From Bacteroidota bacterium (lineage in GTDB: Bacteria > Bacteroidota > Bacteroidia > Bacteroidales > Prolixibacteraceae): a DNA stretch of 10,257 nucleotides. Shown here in pieces: positions 5,029 to 10,257 of this stretch (positions are counted from its first letter, which is position 1; every line of letters begins with the position of its first letter). The DNA lies in assembly GCA_023393265.1 (NCBI GenBank), contig JAEWME010000006.1, forward strand, positions 1-10,257, read 5' to 3'. Under the pieces are notes generated by a model that searched no databases, had not been told where the DNA came from, and was given only the letters and a program-made list of their open reading frames with translations. The translations under genes and the position numbers were made by a program.

Positions 5029-7341
5029 CTAAATCGGCAAACTCTCCCTGACGGTTTTGGCAGCCTCTACCATTTTTACCAATGCTTCTTTCGTTTCTTC
5101 CCATTTTCGGGTCTTCAGACCACAATCCGGATTGACCCAAATATTTTTAGTTGGAATAACGGCAGCCGCCTTTTTTAGCAAATCAGTCATCTCGGTATCG
5201 GTAGGAACACGCGGAGAATGAATATCATAAACACCCGGACCAATATCATTTGGGTATTTATATTCCCCAAAAACATCCAGCAGTTCCATTTGCGACCTGG
5301 AGCATTCTATCGTAATCACATCGGCATCCAAAGCAGTGATGCTATCAATGATATCATTAAACTCGGAATAACACATGTGCGTATGGATTTGGGTCTCGTC
5401 TTTCACTCCCGCATAAGAAAGCCGGAATGCATTTACTGCCCAATCGAGATACGTCTTCCAATCGCTTTTTCGAAGCGGCAATCCTTCCCTGAGAGCTGGT
5501 TCGTCAATTTGAATGATATGGATATGAGCTTTTTCCAAATCAAGAACTTCATCCCTTATGGCCAGTGCAATCTGATCGCAAGTGGCAGAAAGAGACTGAT
5601 CATCCCTGACAAACGACCATTTCAAGATAGTAACCGGTCCGGTCAACATTCCTTTAACGGGCTTCGAAGTAAGCGATTGTGCGTATGTAATCCAGTTAAT
5701 GGTCATTGGGTTTGGGCGCTGAACATCACCAAAAATAATGGGAGGTTTTACGCAACGTGATCCATAACTCTGAACCCAGCCATTTGTGCTGAATACAAAA
5801 CCATCCAACATCTCTCCAAAATATTCGACCATATCGTTTCGCTCAAATTCACCGTGGACCAAGACATCAAGGCCAACTTCTTCCTGCCAGCCAACGGCTT
5901 TTCCAATTTCACCCTGAACAAGCCGATCATATTCATTTTTTGAAAGTTCATTTCGCTTCAGTTTTGCCCGCCAAGTTCTTACATCCGCAGTCTGCGGAAA
6001 TGAACCAATTGTTGTGGTTGGAAAAGATGGCAGTTCCAGCCGCTTGTGTTGTTCTTTTTTCCGAAGTGGGAAGGGCGATCTTTTCATTTCCTTAAATTGT
6101 TCTACGAAGTCAATACGCTCTTTAACCAGGTCATTGTGAATCAAACCGGATGTTCTTCTGCTTCGAATAGCTTCCTGGTTCTCTTTAAATAGTTGTATTG
6201 ATTCAATACTTTCTTTTTGCATAGACAATTGCTTTAAAGCCACGACCTCTTCAAGTTTTTGCTTCGCAAAAGAAAGCCATTGTTTAATTTCAGACGATAA
6301 GACTTCCTCGTTGGTTTCCAATTCCAGATCACAGGGAACGTGCAGCAAAGAACAGGATGGAGCTATCATCACCCGCTCTTCTCCAATTTTTTCAATGGCT
6401 TTCGCAATAAACTTTAACGAATTCGCAAAATCATTCTTCCAGATATTTCGGCCGTCCACAAGCCCAAGTGATAATTTCTTTTCGCCGGCAACCAGTTTCA
6501 TCATGATCTCAAGTTGTGCCGGATCTCTCACCAGATCAAGATGAATGGCATCCACTGGCAAGCCGGCAACCAACTCCACATTATCAAACAGTCCTCCAAA
6601 ATAAATTGACAATAAGAATTTGACCGATGGAAAATTCTTCCTGATTCGGGAATACGCAACTTTGAAGGCTCTTTTTTGTTCCGTCGTTAAATCCAACGCC
6701 AAAAAAGGTTCATCAAACTGAATCCATTCCACGCCATTATCCACAAGTAGTGAAATCATTTCGAAATAAGCCTCAAGAAGGTTCACCAATAAATCAATCC
6801 GGTTGAAGCCTTCCTCCTTCTCTTTGCCAAGCAATAGAAAGGAAACAGGTCCCAGAATAACAGGTTTGGTAATTATACCCAATCTTTTTGCTTCCTGAAA
6901 TTCATCAATCAATTTAAAATCTGAAAGCCAGAACTTTTGATTATTGTGGAATTCAGGTACAATATAATGATAGTTTGTATCTAACCATTTGGTCATTTCC
7001 ATGGCCGTAATATCAGTTACCCCATCCTGGTAACCTCTCGCCATTGCAAAGTAAAGATCCAGTTTCGATTTTGCAGAATTTTGGGGAAGTTGTGCGTAAC
7101 GATCCGGAATTGCGCTGATCGCAAACGCCAAATCCAAAACATGATCATAAAGTGAAAAATCATTGGACGGAATCATATCAATGCCCAGATTTTTTTGAGT
7201 CAGCCAATTCTCCTGCTTAATTGTCGAACTAATCTGCATGAGCTCTTTATAACTGATTCTCCCCGACCAATATCCCTCAACCGCTTTTTTGAGCTCCCGG
7301 TTATTCCCAATCCGCGGATACCCTAAATTGTGTGTTATCAT
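5029..7341 (-). CDS. metE: Cobalamin-independent methionine synthase
   Basis: A 770-aa protein, the full length of MetE, which transfers a methyl group from methyltetrahydropteroyl-polyglutamate to homocysteine in the cytoplasm. The N-terminal barrel begins with LGYPRIG (6-12). The C-terminal catalytic barrel begins near TTTIGSFPQ (442-450). Zinc ligands by analogy with E. coli are His655 and Cys657 (HTHMC), Glu679 (ITIEC) and Cys740 (NPDCGL). Asp613 in QIDEP and His708 in DIHSPR are the expected substrate-binding and acid residues. The ATG at 7341 gives the conserved N-terminus. The gene diverges from ric across 123 bp holding a palindrome. The likely 5' leader is only about 30 nt, leaving no room for a cobalamin or SAM riboswitch, unlike many metE genes. 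MetE is known to be sensitive to oxidative stress, which makes the neighbourhood notable. Confidence 0.98.
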   Translation of the reverse strand: MITHNLGYPRIGNNRELKKAVEGYWSGRISYKELMQISSTIKQENWLTQKNLGIDMIPSNDFSLYDHVLDLAFAISAIPDRYAQLPQNSAKSKLDLYFAMARGYQDGVTDITAMEMTKWLDTNYHYIVPEFHNNQKFWLSDFKLIDEFQEAKRLGIITKPVILGPVSFLLLGKEKEEGFNRIDLLVNLLEAYFEMISLLVDNGVEWIQFDEPFLALDLTTEQKRAFKVAYSRIRKNFPSVKFLLSIYFGGLFDNVELVAGLPVDAIHLDLVRDPAQLEIMMKLVAGEKKLSLGLVDGRNIWKNDFANSLKFIAKAIEKIGEERVMIAPSCSLLHVPCDLELETNEEVLSSEIKQWLSFAKQKLEEVVALKQLSMQKESIESIQLFKENQEAIRSRRTSGLIHNDLVKERIDFVEQFKEMKRSPFPLRKKEQHKRLELPSFPTTTIGSFPQTADVRTWRAKLKRNELSKNEYDRLVQGEIGKAVGWQEEVGLDVLVHGEFERNDMVEYFGEMLDGFVFSTNGWVQSYGSRCVKPPIIFGDVQRPNPMTINWITYAQSLTSKPVKGMLTGPVTILKWSFVRDDQSLSATCDQIALAIRDEVLDLEKAHIHIIQIDEPALREGLPLRKSDWKTYLDWAVNAFRLSYAGVKDETQIHTHMCYSEFNDIIDSITALDADVITIECSRSQMELLDVFGEYKYPNDIGPGVYDIHSPRVPTDTEMTDLLKKAAAVIPTKNIWVNPDCGLKTRKWEETKEALVKMVEAAKTVRESLPI

Positions 7342-7377
7342 TTTTTACATGTATTAATTAACATTTCAATCATTTCA

Positions 7378-7385
7378 CAAACCTA
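7378..7385 (-). promoter_or_regulatory. Putative metE -7 element (TAGGTTTG)
   Basis: The reverse strand reads TAGGTTTG, an exact match to the Bacteroidota -7 consensus TAnnTTTG, 37-44 nt before the metE start. The expected -33 region falls inside the palindrome at 7395-7422, and no clear TTG is present there. Transcription would start near 7371. Confidence 0.55.
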
Positions 7386-7394
7386 ATGAAAAAA

Positions 7395-7422
7395 TATAAA
7401 AAGACCTGCATGTCTTTTTATA
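7395..7422. promoter_or_regulatory. 28-bp near-perfect palindrome, putative Rrf2 operator
   Basis: The arms TATAAAAAGAC (7395-7405) and GTCTTTTTATA (7412-7422) are perfect 11-bp inverted repeats around CTGCAT, whose inner TGCA is itself palindromic. Only one base pair of the 28-bp dyad breaks symmetry. It sits between divergent metE and ric, so it is not a terminator. Its centre is about 23 bp from the -7-like element on each side, covering both expected -33 regions. That position suits a repressor. The dimeric Rrf2 protein encoded in the ric cluster (8515-8949) is the obvious candidate, by inference. Confidence 0.7.
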
Positions 7423-7431
7423 AATTATTTA

Positions 7432-7439
7432 TATCTTTA
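7432..7439 (+). promoter_or_regulatory. Putative ric -7 element (TATCTTTA)
   Basis: TATCTTTA differs at one base from TAnnTTTG and ends 25 nt before the ric ATG. The expected -33 zone lies in the palindrome at 7395-7422, again without a clear TTG. Transcription would start near 7446, giving a leader of about 20 nt. Confidence 0.45.
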
Positions 7440-7464
7440 CAAAAGAATTTTAAAGACCATTGCC

Positions 7465-8190
7465 ATGAAAATATCACAGAATACCTCAGTAGGAGAATTG
7501 GTAAAGTTAAATTTCAAAACTGCTTCCATCTTTCAGGATAATAACATTGACTTTTGTTGTGGCGGAGACAAAACCATTTCAGAAGCTTGTGAGAAAACCG
7601 GATTAGATCCTGAAAGACTGATAGGCCAGCTGGAATTAATTGCAGAACAGAACGATGCAGACTCACAATATATCAATGGGTTGAGCCTTGAAGAGCTTAG
7701 CAAGTATATCGTTAAAAGGCATCATAATTATGTGCGGGAAAGTATTCCTTCGCTTCAGAAGAATCTTGAAAAAATCTGTCAGGTACATGGAGATCATCAC
7801 CCTGAACTGTTTGAAATAAACAGCCTATTTATAGAATCTTCAGGCGACTTAACTATGCACATGCAAAAGGAGGAACTTATGCTCTTCCCATTTATCCGGA
7901 GGCTGGAGCTATCATCGAAGAATGGGGCACCTTTACCCAATAGTCCTTTTAGTTCGGTTTCCAACCCGATCTCGATGATGTTGGCAGAACATCAGCAGGA
8001 AGGCGATCGTTTTGAGCAGATTTCAAAACTCTCAGGGAATTACACCATTCCTGAAGATGCCTGTACTACTTATGAAATTACCCTTAGGCAACTTCAGGAT
8101 TTCGAGAACGATTTACACAGGCATATTCATTTGGAAAACAACATTTTGTTTCCAAAAGCCATTGAACTCGAAAAACAAATTTCAATATGA
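7465..8190 (+). CDS. ric: Iron-sulfur cluster repair di-iron protein (Ric/ScdA/YtfE family)
   Basis: A 241-aa cytoplasmic protein with the two-part Ric architecture. The N-terminal ScdA_N domain (about 1-60) has the signature DFCCGG with Cys31-Cys32. The hemerythrin-like domain (about 75-235) supplies the di-iron ligands: His86, His132 and Glu136 (HMQKE), His176 (AEHQQEG), and His220 with Glu224 (HIHLEN), with His108 or a nearby His as another candidate. The family restores Fe-S clusters damaged by nitric oxide or oxidants and can reduce NO. It is the first gene of a compact forward cluster: its TGA overlaps the cupin ATG (ATGA), so the two are translationally coupled. It is likely controlled by the Rrf2 protein two genes downstream. 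Length and motifs match the family fully. Confidence 0.95.
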   Translation: MKISQNTSVGELVKLNFKTASIFQDNNIDFCCGGDKTISEACEKTGLDPERLIGQLELIAEQNDADSQYINGLSLEELSKYIVKRHHNYVRESIPSLQKNLEKICQVHGDHHPELFEINSLFIESSGDLTMHMQKEELMLFPFIRRLELSSKNGAPLPNSPFSSVSNPISMMLAEHQQEGDRFEQISKLSGNYTIPEDACTTYEITLRQLQDFENDLHRHIHLENNILFPKAIELEKQISI

Positions 8191-8483
8191 ACACACAAAA
8201 TATACCTCAATTAGCTACGCTTAAATCCGGAGAATCATTGAAGGTTTATCAGGTAACCGGCCATGCGGGCATGAAAATGCCCTTACATTATAGCACTAAA
8301 GAAGCTGTGGTAATCGTGCAGGAAGGCTATGCGCAACTCAAAATCGACGAAATAAAACATATACTTCAAGAAGGAAGTTCGTTTATCATTCCAGCCCATC
8401 AAAACCATACCCTTTCTGTAAAGGCAAAATTTAAAGCGTTGATAATTATGTCACTGGATTCAAACATTGAATTTGTACAATAA
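8187..8483 (+). CDS. Small cupin-domain protein
   Basis: A 98-aa single-domain cupin. Motif 1 (about 28-47) contains His34 and Glu39, but the usual second His is Ser36. Motif 2 (63-77) contains Pro69, His71 and His74. A metal site of His34, Glu39 and His74 is therefore possible but lacks one classic ligand. There is no signal peptide. The 4-nt ATGA overlap with ric implies linked synthesis and a related role in nitrosative or oxidative stress. Candidate roles are metal or small-ligand sensing, or support for the Ric di-iron protein. Small cupins next to Ric and Rrf2 genes are, from memory, not rare in Bacteroidota. The fold is confident; no substrate can be named. Confidence 0.85.
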   Translation: MNTQNIPQLATLKSGESLKVYQVTGHAGMKMPLHYSTKEAVVIVQEGYAQLKIDEIKHILQEGSSFIIPAHQNHTLSVKAKFKALIIMSLDSNIEFVQ

Positions 8484-8514
8484 CCTTCGGTTAGAAATCT
8501 AAAATGTAGCTGCC

Positions 8515-8949
8515 ATGCTTGGAAAAACAACTGAATATGCAATAAGGGCCTTAGTTTATATCCATATACAAAACATGGAAGGGGAAAGGCCTGGATTTAA
8601 GGAAATTGCTAAAATGATTGATTCGCCGGAGCAATTTACAGGAAAAGTTTTGCAAAACTTAACCCGTGCCAATATTGTGTCTTCGATGAAAGGTCGTGGG
8701 GGTGGTTTTTTCTTTAATGAACCAACAAACCCGATAACCTTATTTAAAGTGATTGAAGCAATAGAAGGCAAAGAATATTTTTTAAAATGTGGTTTCGGGT
8801 TAAAGCGCTGTGATACCGACAATCCCTGTCCGTTGCACGATGATTATGCACCGGTAAGAGATTCGTTTTTTAAAATGGTTAATGAAAAGACCATACAGTC
8901 TCTGGCTAATAAAATTAACAAACACGAGGCCACCTTAAACAGATTATAA
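8515..8949 (+). CDS. Rrf2-family transcriptional regulator, likely Fe-S sensor
   Basis: A 144-aa protein of usual Rrf2 length. The N-terminal winged helix-turn-helix (about 1-75) starts with the typical KTTEYAIRALVYI, has a recognition-helix region near SPEQFTGKVLQNL and a wing with GRGGGF. Cys92, Cys99 and Cys105 with His108 occupy the cluster-binding loop, close in position and spacing to the ligand cysteines of NsrR and IscR. NsrR senses nitric oxide through its cluster and represses stress genes including ytfE/ric. Here the gene lies 31 bp after the cupin in the ric cluster, so autoregulation is likely, with the palindrome at 7395-7422 as probable target. An NsrR-like role is inferred; an IscR-like or other redox role cannot be excluded. 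Confidence 0.92.
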   Translation: MLGKTTEYAIRALVYIHIQNMEGERPGFKEIAKMIDSPEQFTGKVLQNLTRANIVSSMKGRGGGFFFNEPTNPITLFKVIEAIEGKEYFLKCGFGLKRCDTDNPCPLHDDYAPVRDSFFKMVNEKTIQSLANKINKHEATLNRL

Positions 8950-8962
8950 ATAGGATTAATAG

Positions 8963-9664
8963 ATGAAACGTATCGGAATTATTGGAGGATTAGGACCTGA
9001 AGCAACAATTGATTATTACAACGAAATAATCAATGCCTTTAAAAATGAAAAAGGAGATCTGGATTATCCGGAAATTATCATTTACAGTGTCAACATGGCA
9101 TATTTCATCGGGTTGATGAGAGAAAAAAAATATGAACAGGCCACTGCGTATATTTCTGAAAAGATCGAAAGTTTGAAACAAGCCGGCGCAGATTTTGCTG
9201 CCCTCAGTGCGAATACGCCACACCAGCTATTTGACGAATTGAAAGAAAGATCAGGAATACCATTGATCAGTATTGTGGAAGAAACCTGCAACGAAGCGAA
9301 AAGTAAAGGACTCAAAAAGGCCGGACTGTTCGGAACTGATCTGACCATGCGAGCATCCTTTTTCCCGGATGTCTTCAGAAAACAAAACATTCAAGTCGTC
9401 ACTCCTGACGAAGAAGATCGGAAACTAATCAACTACAAGCTATTCAGCGAGGTTGAACTGGGAATTTTCAAAGATGAAACACGGGAATTGCTGATTGGAA
9501 TTATAAAGAAAATGGTCATAAAACAACAAATCGACTCATTGATTTTGGGGTGTACAGAACTCCCGCTAATTCTGACGGCGGAAACTTATGCCGGCATTCC
9601 CATTTTAAACACAACCAAAATCCACGTCGAATCGATTGCGAAGTATTGTCGCGAAAATTCATAA
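8963..9664 (+). CDS. Aspartate/glutamate racemase family protein
   Basis: A 233-aa cytoplasmic protein with two Rossmann-like lobes. It opens with GIIGGLGPEATIDYY, the family N-terminus. The second catalytic Cys is Cys197 in GCTELPLIL. The first catalytic position, in SANTPH (82-87), is Ala83 rather than Cys. E. coli YgeA, an L-Asp/Glu-specific racemase, is also atypical, with Thr83 and Cys197 in the same numbering as I recall. Loss of one thiol usually makes activity one-sided or alters substrates. Members provide D-amino acids for peptidoglycan or metabolism, or act on related substrates. It follows the Rrf2 gene by 13 bp and precedes a PLP enzyme by 4 bp, so it is clearly in the same operon. 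The family is secure; racemase activity is uncertain. Confidence 0.9.
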   Translation: MKRIGIIGGLGPEATIDYYNEIINAFKNEKGDLDYPEIIIYSVNMAYFIGLMREKKYEQATAYISEKIESLKQAGADFAALSANTPHQLFDELKERSGIPLISIVEETCNEAKSKGLKKAGLFGTDLTMRASFFPDVFRKQNIQVVTPDEEDRKLINYKLFSEVELGIFKDETRELLIGIIKKMVIKQQIDSLILGCTELPLILTAETYAGIPILNTTKIHVESIAKYCRENS

Positions 9665-9668
9665 CTCA

Positions 9669-10257
9669 ATGAATAACAAAGAAATTTATACTGCGGAGAT
9701 GGTCGGCGGAACACATGGACTGACCTGCATCTTTCCACGGCTGCGTGACATTGTCGATTACGAAGAACAAAGGAGAGTTCCCGAACAGGGGTATCCTCGT
9801 TTTATCCCTCATCCTTTTGTTGTTGCAGTACAGGAAAAGCATCGGAAGGATGGTTATGAAGTTATCGCCATTCAAACACCTGAGGCTGCCAGTTTTGTTC
9901 ATGCCAACTATTTTGATTCAGAAACCAGAGACAATTCTGAGGTTCAGTCTTTTGAAAAAAGCGGGAATAGGTATGGGCTGATCAATGTGCGTCCTGAGTA
10001 CGCAAAGTCCGCCCGCGATAGTGTTACCAATGCCGGAGTGATTCTGAACTCCAGAAAAGCTCAACGGATTCTTGGAAACAGATTTCCGGAAGAGAAGACG
10101 GATGAACTCCCCACTCTGCTGAGTCAATTGGAAAGAGGTTCAGATCCTGAATTGACTTTCCTTTATACCAGCGGCATGGCAGCAATTTTCAGTGCTATTG
10201 ATGGTTGTCTGAGAAAGGGAACGGGAGCCTTGGTCGTTGGGAACACCTATGTTGATA
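9669..10257 (+). CDS. Cys/Met-metabolism PLP enzyme (cystathionine gamma-synthase-like), 5' part
   Basis: The frame opens with ATG at 9669, 4 bp after the racemase stop, and runs without a stop to the window end (196 codons), so the gene is truncated there. YTSGMAAIFSAIDGCLRKG (about 167-185), preceding a segment like LVVGNTYVD, matches the cofactor-domain entry of the Cys/Met PLP family (MetB, MetC, MetY, cystathionine and methionine gamma-lyases). The PLP lysine lies beyond the window. In ordinary members SGMAA occurs near residue 85-90, but here it is at 168, so about 80 extra residues precede it. That part contains FPRLRDIVDYEE and GYPRFIPHPFV, which recall the N-terminal region of fungal Str2-type cystathionine gamma-synthases (from memory). 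A role in homocysteine or methionine synthesis would tie it to metE. The exact reaction is undetermined. Confidence 0.82.
   Translation, partial: MNNKEIYTAEMVGGTHGLTCIFPRLRDIVDYEEQRRVPEQGYPRFIPHPFVVAVQEKHRKDGYEVIAIQTPEAASFVHANYFDSETRDNSEVQSFEKSGNRYGLINVRPEYAKSARDSVTNAGVILNSRKAQRILGNRFPEEKTDELPTLLSQLERGSDPELTFLYTSGMAAIFSAIDGCLRKGTGALVVGNTYVD

Noticed and set aside
5218..5760. 180-codon forward open frame inside metE
   Set aside because: It is antisense to a fully conserved metE region and its translation resembles no protein family.
7342..7377. Cobalamin or SAM riboswitch before metE
   Set aside because: The likely leader is about 30 nt, too short for any such element, and no conserved core was seen.
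7395..7422. Intrinsic terminator
   Set aside because: Both flanking genes point away from it, so no transcript ends here; the A/T-rich dyad fits an operator better.
8491..8502. TTAGA-AA-TCTAA inverted repeat before rrf2
   Set aside because: It is only 5 bp in A/T-rich DNA with a 2-nt spacer, within chance expectation.
9082..9390. Reverse open frames opposite the racemase gene
   Set aside because: They are shadows of the forward coding frame, which carries clear family motifs.
9745..9981. Forward 78-codon frame inside the PLP gene
   Set aside because: The PLP-enzyme frame starting at 9669 is open throughout and has family motifs; this one does not.

Overview
The window looks like chromosomal DNA from a member of the Bacteroidota, probably a facultative or low-oxygen type. 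This rests on A+T-rich intergenic regions, little Shine-Dalgarno sequence before the starts, a good match to the Bacteroidota -7 promoter element (TAnnTTTG) upstream of metE, and the character of the proteins. No tRNA, rRNA, transposase, phage gene or CRISPR array was seen.

Left part (1-2370): a visibly A+T-richer block with three tandem forward genes for Rnk/GreA-C-terminal-like proteins. Between the second and third lies a small basic ORF that contains an in-frame A-heptamer and appears to continue in the -1 frame, followed by a strong stem-loop. Two more inverted repeats follow the third gene, then an unrecognised 103-aa gene. Nothing here is clearly mobile. The genes look like a duplicated accessory or stress cluster that binds RNA polymerase or another partner.

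Centre (2370-7341, reverse strand): metE (cobalamin-independent methionine synthase), then cydA and cydB (cytochrome bd quinol oxidase with a short Q-loop), then a 67-aa protein. All read the same way and cydA and cydB overlap by 8 nt. A 7-bp inverted repeat sits in the 92-bp metE-cydA gap.

Right part (7465 to the end, forward strand): a tightly packed set of ric/scdA (di-iron Fe-S cluster repair protein), a small cupin, an Rrf2-family regulator with three cluster-type cysteines, an Asp/Glu racemase-family protein, and a Cys/Met-metabolism PLP enzyme cut by the window end. The PLP gene carries a long N-terminal extension.

The two halves diverge from a 123-bp intergenic region holding a near-perfect 28-bp palindrome. 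It lies midway between a -7-like element for metE and one for ric. The simplest model is that the Rrf2 protein, probably a nitric-oxide or redox sensor, binds this palindrome. It would then co-control Fe-S repair, an NO-tolerant terminal oxidase, and methionine/sulfur amino acid synthesis. This arrangement is the most interesting part of the window. The regulator-operator pairing and the metE link are inferences.
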